This document shows positions 17,308 to 24,988 of a stretch of 64,000 nt of DNA, piece after piece; positions within the stretch are counted from its first letter, which is position 1, and each line of letters opens with the position of its first letter. The translations under genes were made by a program, and so were the position numbers. The notes under the pieces were generated by a model. It was not told where the DNA came from and ran no database searches. It saw only the letters and a program-made list of their open reading frames with translations. The stretch is from NCBI GenBank assembly GCA_947623175.1, contig CANQGK010000001.1, forward strand, positions 124,001 to 188,000, written 5' to 3'. The stretch is from an uncultured Clostridia bacterium (GTDB taxonomy: Bacteria; Bacillota; Clostridia; Oscillospirales; Acutalibacteraceae).

Positions 17308-17814
17308 TCATTTTATTTTAAAGCTCGGATTTTCAAGCTTTAAAAGTCGGAGCTTTCTGTCGGTTCCACCGGCATAGCCGGTAAGTCTGCCGTCCGAAGC
17401 AATCACCCTGTGGCAGGGTATGATAATCGAAATCGGATTATGGGCTAATGCCGAGCCTACCGCCCTTGCGGACATACCGCCGGTTCCCCTTTTTAAGGCG
17501 ATTATTTTTGCCGTTTCGCCGTAAGAAAGCGTTTTGCCGTAAGGAATGCTAAGCAGAACCTCGTAAACGGTTTTTCGAAATTCGGTCGTTCTTAAATCGA
17601 TTGCGGGGGTAAAATCGGGATTTTTGCCGCCGAAATAAATATCGAGCCACCGCTTCGCGGTTTTGAAAACCGGTATTTCCCCTTCCCCGTAATCGCCCGC
17701 GAGGGTTGCGGCGTAGTACTTTTGTCGCTCGAACCAAAGTCCGGAAATACCTTTCTCGGTTCCGGCAAGGGTAATTTTACCGAGCGGCGAATTATAAAAG
17801 CTTATATATTCCAT
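17308..17814 (-). CDS. ogt: Methylated-DNA--protein-cysteine methyltransferase
   Basis: This 168-residue protein repairs O6-alkylguanine by irreversible transfer of the alkyl group to its own cysteine. The C-terminal domain has the helix-turn-helix region with the arginine finger (SARAVGSALAHNP), the active-site motif IPCHRVI with Cys134, and the GYAGG segment, in the canonical order. The N-terminal ribonuclease-like domain is short, as in Ogt. It lies 22 bases after the transporter ATPase gene on the same strand and could be the last gene of that transcript, but a functional link is not evident. Confidence 0.95.
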   Translation of the reverse strand: MEYISFYNSPLGKITLAGTEKGISGLWFERQKYYAATLAGDYGEGEIPVFKTAKRWLDIYFGGKNPDFTPAIDLRTTEFRKTVYEVLLSIPYGKTLSYGETAKIIALKRGTGGMSARAVGSALAHNPISIIIPCHRVIASDGRLTGYAGGTDRKLRLLKLENPSFKIK

Positions 17815-17835
17815 TTCAAATCCGTTTTAAAGCGG

Positions 17836-18609
17836 CTAATTCCCGCATTCGATGCTTATTTTATTAAAAATATCCAAAAGGCTGTTTACCGAGGTGGTTC
17901 TCTTTTCCCCGTCCGCTCTGTCAAGAATCGTTTTGCCTTTATCCATCATAATAATGCGGTCGCCGTACTCTACGGCATAGCGCAGATTGTGCGTAACCAT
18001 TATGGAGGTAAGGTTTTTCTCCCGTACCACCTTGTCGGTAAGCTCCATAATAACGTCCGCCGTGTGGGGATCCAAAGCGGCGGTGTGCTCGTCGAGAATG
18101 AGGAAATCGATAGGCGTCATGGTAGCCATGATAAGCGATACCGCCTGACGCTGACCGCCCGAAAGCAAGCCCATTTTAGCGTTGAGCTTATCCTCAAGCC
18201 CGAGCCCCAATCCTGCCAAAAGCTCCTTATAATAGTTCGCCTTTTTGCGGTTTACGCCGAAAGTAAGCCCGAATGGCTTGCCCTTGTTTTCGGCGAGAGA
18301 CATATTCTCGAGTATGGTCATATCCGGACAGCTGCCGAGCGCCGTATTTTGATAAACCCTGCCCACGTTTTTATACCTGCGGTATTCCGGAAGGCGGTTT
18401 ATATTGACTCCGTCCAGCAAAACCTCGCCCGAATCTATGGGTATACTGCCGCAGATTATATTGAGCATGCTTGTTTTGCCCGAACCGTTGGAGCCCACAA
18501 CCGAGACAAACTGCCCCGTTTTCACGGTAAGGTTAAAATCCTCGAAAAGCGTCATTTCGCTGACGGTGCCGCGGTTGTAGGTTTTAGCTATATTTTTAAG
18601 TTCTATCAC
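17836..18609 (-). CDS. trpZ: Tryptophan-type ABC transporter, ATP-binding protein
   Basis: This 257-residue ABC ATPase has Walker A GSNGSGKTS near residue 37, the signature LSGGQRQA near residue 145, a Walker B followed by DEHTAALDP (the HTAALD variant is typical of the COG1101 group) and an H-loop VTHNL. It energises uptake through the adjacent permease. Its ATG overlaps the permease stop by four bases. The T-box leader upstream of the operon with a UGG specifier points to tryptophan. Confidence 0.85.
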   Translation of the reverse strand: MIELKNIAKTYNRGTVSEMTLFEDFNLTVKTGQFVSVVGSNGSGKTSMLNIICGSIPIDSGEVLLDGVNINRLPEYRRYKNVGRVYQNTALGSCPDMTILENMSLAENKGKPFGLTFGVNRKKANYYKELLAGLGLGLEDKLNAKMGLLSGGQRQAVSLIMATMTPIDFLILDEHTAALDPHTADVIMELTDKVVREKNLTSIMVTHNLRYAVEYGDRIIMMDKGKTILDRADGEKRTTSVNSLLDIFNKISIECGN

Positions 18610-19556
18610 GCCGAACCGCCTCCCCGTCTGATTTTCGCATTTTTCGAGAAAAACGCGGCTATTTTATTGTTGAATATAAGAATAAGGGTAAACATAGCGG
18701 CGTTTAAAAGCTTAAGATAGGTGCCGTCCTTGTCTACGAGAACGAGATAGTTAAGGCAAAGCGAATAAATAAGCGCGCCGAAGATAACGGCGGTGGTGTC
18801 GGCGATAAAGCGTATTTTTGAAAATACCGCAAGTCCGATTATTACCGACGCGAGCGCCAGAACGACCTTGCCGCTTCCGCTCGTGTTATCGTAGCTCATA
18901 AACAGGTTGGTATATACGGCGCCGGAAACTGCGATAAAGCCGTTTGCGATGCAAAGACCCAATATTTTGTAGTTGCCGTTGTTTTTGCCGAGGGTGGTGA
19001 CGAGCATGGGATTATTGCCCGTAGCTCTTACCATATAACCGAGCTTCGTCTTTAAAAACAGATCGATTATAAGCTTTATAAAAATAACTATCGCGATCAG
19101 AACGGCAATTATTATTCCGTCGCGCGCGTCGGAGGAAAGTCGGCTCAAAAGCTTGCCGCCGAAAATTCCGTTCACACCGATTCCCCTATAGGATACCACC
19201 GCCGTGGTCATGCCGTTTTTGGTGAGCAGCTTTGTAAAAGCCAGGGTTACCGAAAGCAGAGCCGTCATCGAAATTATACCCGACAGCAGGTCGGATATTT
19301 TGAATTTAACGTGTAAAACTCCGGTGACGGCGCCGACGCAGAAGCCCGCCAAAAAGGAAAGCGCGACCGCGGCAAAGGGCGGGATGCCCAGCCTATACAT
19401 AAGTATAGTGCAGACTACCCCGCCTAAAGGAAATGTGCCGTCGGTAGAAAGGTCGGCAAAGTTAAGCACCGAATAGGATATATACACCCCGAGCGCCAAT
19501 ATCGCGAAGCACAGGCCCATTTGAAGACCGTCTATTGTTGTTGCATAAAACAGCAT
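18606..19556 (-). CDS. trpY: Tryptophan-type ABC transporter, permease
   Basis: This 316-residue membrane protein has about eight to nine hydrophobic helices and the fold of the branched-chain amino-acid/ribose permease family (COG4120). Motifs include NFADLSTDGTFPLGG near residue 33 and the GSGKVVLALASVIIGLA segment near residue 225. It forms the channel of the transporter. It lies 15 bases downstream of the substrate-binding protein gene and is coupled to the ATPase gene by a four-base overlap. Confidence 0.85.
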   Translation of the reverse strand: MLFYATTIDGLQMGLCFAILALGVYISYSVLNFADLSTDGTFPLGGVVCTILMYRLGIPPFAAVALSFLAGFCVGAVTGVLHVKFKISDLLSGIISMTALLSVTLAFTKLLTKNGMTTAVVSYRGIGVNGIFGGKLLSRLSSDARDGIIIAVLIAIVIFIKLIIDLFLKTKLGYMVRATGNNPMLVTTLGKNNGNYKILGLCIANGFIAVSGAVYTNLFMSYDNTSGSGKVVLALASVIIGLAVFSKIRFIADTTAVIFGALIYSLCLNYLVLVDKDGTYLKLLNAAMFTLILIFNNKIAAFFSKNAKIRRGGGSA

Positions 19557-19571
19557 TTTTTATTCTACCTT

Positions 19572-20540
19572 TTATTTTTTAACGTCGGTCGCCTGAATGC
19601 TTGTGGGAACGGTAAGCTTCAAAGCGGCGCAAACCTCGCTGTTGTAATAAGCCTTGGGCTCGGTTATGGTCGAAACCGGAATATCGTTTGCGGATTTGCC
19701 GTTCAGGATATCCGCCGCCGCTTTACCCGCCGCGGCGCCTACGTCTATATAATCTATAGAGGAGCTTGCCGCACAGCCTACCTTAACCTGCTCGATTTCA
19801 CTGCCGAAAATCGGAACCTTCTTTTCGTTTGTAAGGGGTAAAATATTGCTTTCGAGCTTGCCTACGATAGTATTGTCAAGCAGATTTACAAAGCAATCCA
19901 CGCCGTCAGCAAGCAGTCCGTTGACCGCGGTATCGATAGTCGTAATGTCGGAAACAACCGAGCTCTTGATTTCCATGCCATTATACTTTTTGGCGGCTTT
20001 TTGAAGCGCTTCAACCTGTATGGGCGAGCTCGATTCCTCGGTGGAAGAAAGAACGCCTATTTTCAAATCCTGCTTGCCCATATAAGCGGTTACCACTTCA
20101 AGCTGTTTGTCAAAATTCGGGATATCGGAAGAACCGGTAACGTTGTTGTAGTTTTCCATAACCGAAGCGTCGGTTACCGCGCAGAAAACAACCGCCGTAT
20201 CGGTACCGTCCGCCGCCGTGGCAGCCGCTACCGCCGAAGGTGTGGCTATGGCGATTATAACCTTTGCGCCCTTGTTTACGAGGGTTTTTGCCTGCGTCTG
20301 CGAAACGCTGGCGTCAAAGTTGCTGTTTACGTACTCGACCTCGTAATCGTCGAGGTTTATGCCGCTTTCCTCAAGACCCTTCTTAACGCCGTCGTAGCAG
20401 TTGTTAAGCGAGCCGTGGGAGCCGAATTGAATAATACCGATAACGGGTTTTGACTCCTTTTTGTCGCCGCAGCCCGCTAAGTTAAGCGCCGTAAAGAGCG
20501 CCAATACGGTAACCAATACCAATGCAATAACTTTTTTCAT
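19572..20540 (-). CDS. trpX: Tryptophan-type ABC transporter, substrate-binding lipoprotein
   Basis: This 322-residue lipoprotein has a signal peptide ending in a lipobox (NLAGC, cysteine at about residue 24) and an ABC_sub_bind domain (COG2984) with two periplasmic-binding-protein lobes. The family was assigned to tryptophan (TrpX) in streptococci from its Trp T-box. The T-box leader here, with a UGG specifier, gives the same assignment independently. The start at 20540 has AAAGGAGTAA upstream. It is the first gene of the trpX-trpY-trpZ operon. Confidence 0.85.
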   Translation of the reverse strand: MKKVIALVLVTVLALFTALNLAGCGDKKESKPVIGIIQFGSHGSLNNCYDGVKKGLEESGINLDDYEVEYVNSNFDASVSQTQAKTLVNKGAKVIIAIATPSAVAAATAADGTDTAVVFCAVTDASVMENYNNVTGSSDIPNFDKQLEVVTAYMGKQDLKIGVLSSTEESSSPIQVEALQKAAKKYNGMEIKSSVVSDITTIDTAVNGLLADGVDCFVNLLDNTIVGKLESNILPLTNEKKVPIFGSEIEQVKVGCAASSSIDYIDVGAAAGKAAADILNGKSANDIPVSTITEPKAYYNSEVCAALKLTVPTSIQATDVKK

Positions 20541-20667
20541 TTTTAATTACTCCTTTAAAATAAATTTTTGATTTTAATGCTTCATCGGTTTGCCGACCGG
20601 TAAGTTTTAAAAGAAATTCAATTACGCCATCGAAGAACACCCGGCATAAACGCCACCGCCGTTTCTT

Positions 20668-20711
20668 AATAAAAAATAAAGACCTTGCCCCTGCTTAAGG
20701 GACAAGATCCG
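20668..20711 (-). terminator. Regulated terminator of the T-box leader
   Basis: An 11-base-pair G+C-rich stem (20709-20699 with 20691-20681) followed by a T-rich run (20680-20671) forms the OFF state of the T-box. It is mutually exclusive with the T-box antiterminator immediately upstream. Confidence 0.88.
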
Positions 20712-20971
20712 AAATAACAAATCCTGCGATACCACCCAAATTGACATTAAAAAATGCCCACTCGCTTATATGCGCTAACACGCATTCCCGATTGGTAACG
20801 GATAGGTTCCCGTCGACATCTACTCGGCAAAAAAGCCTTTCAAGCCGCCCTCGGAAGTCCATTCATACGGCTGCGCACCCACCCCGATCGCACCACCCGG
20901 GATTCTCTTGCGGTTTACAGTACCGATTACTACTCTTCCTCAAAGGTTTAAATACATAAAATATTTTGTTT
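20668..20971 (-). promoter_or_regulatory. T-box riboswitch, tryptophan specifier (UGG)
   Basis: The roughly 300-base leader on the minus strand has all T-box parts. Stem I begins with GAGGAAGAGTAGTA, and its lower strand CTTCC pairs back to GGAAG. The specifier loop reads GAATGGAC with UGG at 20861-20859. The conserved T-box bulge GGGTGGTATCGC lies at 20737-20726. A terminator with stem GATCTTGTCCC/GGGGCAAGGTC and a T-run (20709-20671) follows. Uncharged tRNA-Trp should stabilise the antiterminator and switch on the transporter genes downstream. The remaining 130 bases before trpX show no further structure beyond the ribosome binding site. Confidence 0.93.
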
Positions 20972-20976
20972 AGTAT

Positions 20977-21005
20977 ATTATAGTCTCATAATTTTATTTT
21001 GTCAA
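20977..21005 (-). promoter_or_regulatory. Sigma-A promoter of the T-box/trpXYZ operon
   Basis: Consensus TTGACA (21005-21000), a 17-base spacer and consensus TATAAT (20982-20977) on the minus strand, a few bases before the start of T-box stem I. Confidence 0.85.
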
Positions 21006-21040
21006 GCTTTTTTAAAAATTTTCCCGTAAAAATAAATTGA

Positions 21041-21069
21041 TTGACTTTACCGGAAAATTATTGTAAAAT
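21041..21069 (+). promoter_or_regulatory. Sigma-A promoter of tRNA-Arg(CCT)
   Basis: TTGACT (21041-21046), 17 bases, TAAAAT (21064-21069), about 80 bases upstream of the tRNA. It is divergent from the trpXYZ promoter. Confidence 0.65.
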
Positions 21070-21148
21070 ATATATTATCGTTTTCGGCGCCGAAAGCCGC
21101 AGCTCGGTTCGGCACCTTGCGACAGCAAATTTTTTTGATTTTATATTT

Positions 21149-21225
21149 GTCGCTATAGCTCAGCCGGATAGAGCGACCGCCTCCTAAGCGGTAGGCCGGA
21201 GGTTCGAATCCTCTTAGCGACGCCA
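21149..21225 (+). tRNA. tRNA-Arg (anticodon CCT)
   Basis: A 77-base cloverleaf with acceptor GTCGCTA/TAGCGAC, D-loop AGCTCAGCCGGATAGAGC, anticodon loop CTCCTAA (anticodon CCT) on an ACCGC/GCGGT stem, T-loop GGTTCGAATCC and an encoded CCA. It reads AGG codons. It stands directly in front of the accessory island, but no direct repeat of its 3' end was found downstream. Confidence 0.95.
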
Positions 21226-21332
21226 AAACCGCCGTAAGCCCGCAAAAACAGAGGGTTTGCGGCGATTATTATTCGTAAAAAAATAACTTTTTCGGGGAGC
21301 CGATAAAAAAATTTTAAAAAAATTTAAAAAAA

Positions 21333-21367
21333 TTTGTAACCTATTTCCCCCTTTCGGTTGTTGTATA
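21333..21367 (+). promoter_or_regulatory. ECF-type promoter of the sigma factor gene
   Basis: TGTAACC (21335-21341), 18 bases, GTTGTATA (21360-21367), 30 bases before the sigma gene start. About 43 bases around it are almost identical to the promoter at 23255-23287, and a third copy lies on the minus strand at 23190-23222. The -35 resembles the AAC-containing -35 boxes of ECF sigma factors. This suggests autoregulation. Confidence 0.72.
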
Positions 21368-21397
21368 TATGGAGATGGGTTTTAAAGAGGAAAATTT

Positions 21398-21979
21398 ATG
21401 ATTGCTTTTTTTGAGACTTATCTTGACGAGAGCGAAGACAAGGATTTATTTGAGAAAATTTTTAATACCCACAAAAAGCAAATGGTTATGCTGGCGTTTT
21501 CTATGCTTAACGACGCTGCGGAAGCGGAGGACGCCGTAGGCGACGTCTTTTTGCGGATAGCTCAAAAAAACTTTGACGCGGTGAGAAAGATAAAGAATGA
21601 AACGGATCTGCAAAACTATTTGCTCAAAGCTACCAAAAATACCGTAATTAACAAAATGCGGCTTAAAAAGGAAAGAGCGGCGCTCGACGAGGCTCTCGAG
21701 TATAGCGCGGGCAAAGCCGCCGTGCTTTCGGACAACGATTTTCTCGATTCGATCTGCAATAAAATAACCTACGACGAAATTATCGCCGCCATAAAATCGT
21801 TGGATGAAAAATACAAAGACGCTTTGTACCTCCATTTCGTAATGGAGTTAACGGTCGAGCAAACCGCAAAAGCGCTCAATCAATCCTTGACCGCTACCAA
21901 ACAGCAATTGGTAAGAGGTAAAAAATTACTTTTAAATTTACTCACAATGAAAGGTGATGAAAATAATGGCAATAACTAA
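21398..21979 (+). CDS. ECF-family RNA polymerase sigma factor
   Basis: This 193-residue protein has sigma-70 region 2 (about residues 24-95, FNTHKKQMVMLAFSMLNDAAEAEDAVGDVF, with the DAVGDVF core) and region 4 (about 125-185, SLDEKYKDALYLHFVMELTVEQTAKAL with a helix-turn-helix). It lacks regions 1 and 3, which is the ECF layout. RBS AGAGG precedes the ATG. The 3' end overlaps the next gene, a membrane protein with a large outer domain, the usual sigma/anti-sigma arrangement. Its promoter carries the TGTAACC-N18-GTTGTATA motif shared with two neighbours, which are its probable targets. Confidence 0.9.
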   Translation: MIAFFETYLDESEDKDLFEKIFNTHKKQMVMLAFSMLNDAAEAEDAVGDVFLRIAQKNFDAVRKIKNETDLQNYLLKATKNTVINKMRLKKERAALDEALEYSAGKAAVLSDNDFLDSICNKITYDEIIAAIKSLDEKYKDALYLHFVMELTVEQTAKALNQSLTATKQQLVRGKKLLLNLLTMKGDENNGNN

Positions 21980-22637
21980 GGAGCAATTCAAACAGGCTTT
22001 CAGAGAGGTAATATCCGCAGAGTTTTCGGACATTCCCCGAAATGAAGACGAGATAAATTTCACCTTTTCGCAGGCGTTCGAGCGCCGCATGGAAAAATTG
22101 ATAAAATCCCAAAAAAAGCCCTATTGGAAATATATAAACACGGCGTCAAAGCGCGCGGCGGTTATTTTCGCGGCAATACTCGTCACTTTCACGGCGTCTC
22201 TGAGCGTGGATGCCATAAGGGTGCCGGTAATTGAATTTTTTATCGAAAATTTCGGCACACACGACAAATATACGGCGCAGGGTGATACAAGGACAGAAAT
22301 TGAAAAGATATACTCGATTACCAAAGTGCCCGACGGATTTACGGAAATCGATTCTTCGCTGACCAATACCATGAATACCGTCACATATAAAAACGAAAGC
22401 GACGATAATAAGCTGATTGTTTTCACACAAACGGCGACGGATGATTTAAGTTTGTACATTGATAATGAGCAGTCCGATACAATAATCAAAACGGTAGAAG
22501 ATAAAAAATTATATATAAATATTATCGATGAAGTTACAAATATCGTTTGGGCTTATGACGGATATTGTTTCCAGATAAGTACGTTTTATATAGATGACAT
22601 GGATATTATACTCGATATGGTTAAATCGGTTGAGTAA
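21966..22637 (+). CDS. Anti-sigma-like membrane protein with DUF4367-type outer domain
   Basis: This 223-residue protein begins inside the end of the sigma gene. Its cytosolic N-terminal part is about 65 residues long, one membrane helix lies around residues 65-85 (RAAVIFAAILVTFTASLSV), and the extracytoplasmic domain (about 90-223) resembles DUF4367, a domain found in Clostridia next to ECF sigma genes. It should hold the sigma factor at the membrane until a signal is sensed outside. The ATG at 21966 is chosen because AAAGGTGAT lies just before it; upstream GTG/ATG codons lack spacing. No zinc-binding HxxxCxxC motif is visible. Confidence 0.75.
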   Translation: MAITKEQFKQAFREVISAEFSDIPRNEDEINFTFSQAFERRMEKLIKSQKKPYWKYINTASKRAAVIFAAILVTFTASLSVDAIRVPVIEFFIENFGTHDKYTAQGDTRTEIEKIYSITKVPDGFTEIDSSLTNTMNTVTYKNESDDNKLIVFTQTATDDLSLYIDNEQSDTIIKTVEDKKLYINIIDEVTNIVWAYDGYCFQISTFYIDDMDIILDMVKSVE

Positions 22638-22645
22638 AATGTTGA

Positions 22646-22685
22646 GAAAAAAGGCTATGGCATATTTCAACCATAGCCCTTTTTC
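22646..22685. terminator. Bidirectional terminator between convergent genes
   Basis: AGGCTATGG and CCATAGCCCT pair around a ten-base loop, with an A-run on the left and a T-run on the right. It therefore ends the anti-sigma gene on the plus strand and the small secreted protein gene on the minus strand. Confidence 0.85.
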
Positions 22686-22687
22686 GA

Positions 22688-23137
22688 TTAATACGATGCT
22701 TTCTTTTGCTGAGTTATTTCGTCGGCGGCGCCGCCGGAACCGTAAACCTTGTATTTAACGGTTACGCGGTATGTTCCCGAAGAAGATAACTGATAGGAAC
22801 GCGAACCGGTATATTTAAAGGAATTTATTGTGGTTACCCACTGTTTATCCGGTTGACCGTTATCTACACGACTCCAAAACAATCCCAATTTTTTCTTTTC
22901 AATATATGTGGTTATAACAATTTTGGTTGTTTTTGAAGAAATGCCGATAAGATTGTAAGATATGGTCATTTTACCGCTGCTGCTGATACTCATAGTCGTA
23001 TTTGCGCTGACCGTATTGTTATACAACGGCATTACTTCCTCCTCGGGAATTGTGGCTGCCGAAACAGAAAATATTGGCGTTATGAATAAAGAAAGCATTA
23101 AAGTAACAGCCAATATTCTTTTTATAAACTTTTTCAT
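22688..23137 (-). CDS. Small secreted protein (DUF6147-like), predicted ECF target
   Basis: This 149-residue protein has a clear signal peptide (KRILAVTLMLSLFITPIFSVSAA) and a mature part of about 120 residues rich in Ser, Thr, Tyr and Lys with alternating beta-strand character. The LGLFWSRVD and SSSGTYRVTVKYKVYG segments recall small secreted DUF6147-type proteins of Clostridia. The function is unknown. It has an AAAGGAGGTGG ribosome binding site and a promoter (23190-23222) with the same motif as the ECF sigma promoter, so it is a likely member of that regulon. It is the only minus-strand gene in this part of the island. Confidence 0.75.
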   Translation of the reverse strand: MKKFIKRILAVTLMLSLFITPIFSVSAATIPEEEVMPLYNNTVSANTTMSISSSGKMTISYNLIGISSKTTKIVITTYIEKKKLGLFWSRVDNGQPDKQWVTTINSFKYTGSRSYQLSSSGTYRVTVKYKVYGSGGAADEITQQKKASY

Positions 23138-23189
23138 TTTTCCACCTCCTTTCCGTTTAAAATTTCGGAAGATTTTTTGTCCTCCTAAT

Positions 23190-23222
23190 TATACAACAAC
23201 TGAGAGGGCATTTTAGGTTACA
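23190..23222 (-). promoter_or_regulatory. ECF-type promoter of the small secreted protein
   Basis: On the minus strand TGTAACC (23222-23216), 18 bases, GTTGTATA (23197-23190), 52 bases before the start codon at 23137. Both boxes and the spacing match the two plus-strand copies. Confidence 0.72.
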
Positions 23223-23252
23223 AAAAAATTAAAAAAAAATTTTTTTGAAAAA

Positions 23253-23287
23253 TTTGTAACCTCTTTACCCGTTTCGGTTGTTGTATA
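23253..23287 (+). promoter_or_regulatory. ECF-type promoter facing the peptidase/lipoprotein genes
   Basis: TGTAACC (23255-23261), 18 bases, GTTGTATA (23280-23287), almost identical over about 43 bases to the sigma factor promoter. It reads into a degenerate gene start (23396) and then the cysteine peptidase gene 330 bases downstream. It is back to back with the minus-strand copy. Confidence 0.7.
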
Positions 23288-23316
23288 TATGTAGGCCGAA
23301 AAATTGTCGATTTAAG

Positions 23317-23420
23317 GAAATCGGGTGATGAAAATGATTTAATTGTATTTTTATTAAAGCACAGACAAAAAACTTTAAAAGGAAGGTGATAATCAATGAA
23401 AAAATAATTATTTAGATTTA
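23317..23420 (+). pseudogene. Remnant: leader and first codons of a paralogue of the gene at 25471
   Basis: About 100 bases here align with 25383-25490, including the GGTGAT upstream box, an A-rich stretch, the AAGGTGATAA ribosome binding site and the start codon (ATG at 23396). In this copy one base is missing after ATGAAAAA, so the frame stops after two lysines, whereas the copy at 25471 continues as a 313-residue secreted protein. Similarity fades after about 23420. The rest of the 23420-23610 gap holds no coding signal that I can see. Confidence 0.6.
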
Positions 23421-23616
23421 CATGCTGCATTCCCGCGCAAAACAAAACGTAAAGCAGCAATGGTATCAAATTTATGTTTCAGTTTAAATTGCAACAGCCG
23501 CACTATACAGTAACATGCAATATCTTAATAGGCAAACTATGAATTTCACAGGTTAATGTTCAGTTTTTATCAAACAAAACAACAGATATTTCTAATTAAA
23601 TTTAGGAGTGAAAATT

Positions 23617-24645
23617 ATGAAAATTAAAAAAACGTTTTTTTCGATATTATTATCAATTTCTTTATTATTAGTAACAACTTTCTCTTGTTTTGCCACTACA
23701 GAACAAAATAATCCTTCGGTTTTCCCATCAGATGACGCATTAGCATTTTTAGAAGAAAATGGTACTACAGTATCCGGTGATGGTATGCCGTTATACGATA
23801 TCGGAGATAAAGTTATAGCATACTATTACGAAACATCACCTACAGGTTATTGCATTGTTGACAGCTTTGGAAATATTATCGAGTGCGCTTTTGACAAAAG
23901 AAAAGAAATTACCGACGAAAAGATTTATTATTTATCTCCAACGGTATTGTGCAGCAAAGAAAACAATAACTATATAAATATTGAAAATAACAATGTTGAA
24001 AAAGTAAACGAAAAATCGAATTTTGGCGATACGATTAATGAAATCGCCCAAAAATATAAACCAACATCCAAAGACGCCACCTCAAATAACGTTATAAAAC
24101 CAATACTTACCAATGCTAATTACAACAAACTTGAAGGAACTTGCCGAACTTATAAATATAATCCGGACGGCAGATGCGGTTCAGTAGCTTCAGCAATTTT
24201 GTTAATGTATTACAATGATTATATTGATGATTACATGGTTTTAAGCAGTTATGAAACAAGCGATGGTGTATCATTAATAAATTTACTTGTTCCGCATATA
24301 GAAGGAAACGATCCGGTAAACGGAAGCGTAACCAAAGAGGTAGTCAGCGGATTAAATTGGTATTTAAGGTGGAAAGGAAGATCCGAAAAATACGTAGCAA
24401 AAAGTACGACTTCTATATCTCAATCCGCATATATGAGCATTATAAATAGCGGAAGACCTGCTATAATTGATTTAAACAAAGCACCGACTTATGGTGAGCA
24501 TTGGGTTGTCGGTTATGGTTATGATAGATATATCAGAACCGATAGAACATATTTTTATTATATTGTAAATGACGGTTGGGGCTCAAATAGCGTATTAATT
24601 TTATCTGATTATGTAGGCGATGCGGTATATCTGAATTATTTGTAA
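23617..24645 (+). CDS. Secreted C39-like/papain-like cysteine peptidase
   Basis: This 342-residue protein has a signal peptide (about residues 1-28), a charged spacer and a C-terminal C39-like peptidase domain (about 165-342). The likely catalytic residues are Cys187 in GRCGSVAS, His295 in GEHWVVGYGY and Asn318 in VNDGWG, the Cys-His-Asn order of papain-like and peptidase_C39_2 families. It is probably exported and could process the secreted proteins of the locus, but the substrate is unknown. The ATG at 23617 has AGGAG eight bases upstream and is preferred to a GTG at 23608. The gene is clearly AT-rich compared with the core genes. It may be read from the ECF promoter at 23253. Confidence 0.82.
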   Translation: MKIKKTFFSILLSISLLLVTTFSCFATTEQNNPSVFPSDDALAFLEENGTTVSGDGMPLYDIGDKVIAYYYETSPTGYCIVDSFGNIIECAFDKRKEITDEKIYYLSPTVLCSKENNNYINIENNNVEKVNEKSNFGDTINEIAQKYKPTSKDATSNNVIKPILTNANYNKLEGTCRTYKYNPDGRCGSVASAILLMYYNDYIDDYMVLSSYETSDGVSLINLLVPHIEGNDPVNGSVTKEVVSGLNWYLRWKGRSEKYVAKSTTSISQSAYMSIINSGRPAIIDLNKAPTYGEHWVVGYGYDRYIRTDRTYFYYIVNDGWGSNSVLILSDYVGDAVYLNYL

Positions 24646-24988
24646 TCTTGATATATTATTTCAATATAATTATCAAATAACTTTATTTGCTATATAAATA
24701 CAATTCAAATAAATCAATAGCTACAAAATATCAGATATAAGAATTTATCAGCGGCTTACCTTTTAAAATGAAACTGCATAATATTTTATTATGACATTAA
24801 TTTGTACCGTTTCACAATATATAGGCGCGGATCTGTGTAGCAGTAGAAGCTCGGCGCCGATTTATTCGGCGCCGAGATAAATCTAAGAAAGTTAGAAAAA
24901 ATAGACTGTTTTTCAACTTGTTTCAAATAGTTTTAAGCTCCCATCACTGGCAAATTTAATCAATAGTTAAAAAACGGAGGATGAGATT
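24646..24988 (+). other. 343-base AT-rich gap with one perfect hairpin
   Basis: No gene is seen. The gap is strongly AT-rich except for 24850-24876, where CTCGGCGCCGA and TCGGCGCCGAG form an 11-base-pair hairpin with a five-base loop, not followed by a T-run. A similar ATCGGCGCCGAG half-site occurs at 27057-27068 before the RHS gene. The last 20 bases hold the GGAGG site of the lipoprotein. Confidence 0.5.

Noticed and set aside
21966..22637. Zinc-binding anti-sigma (ZAS) domain in the anti-sigma-like protein
   Set aside because: No HxxxCxxC motif is present in the cytosolic part.
24850..24876. Intrinsic terminator at the GGCGCC-containing hairpin
   Set aside because: The stem is perfect, but no T-run follows on either strand, so it is listed only as a hairpin within the gap.
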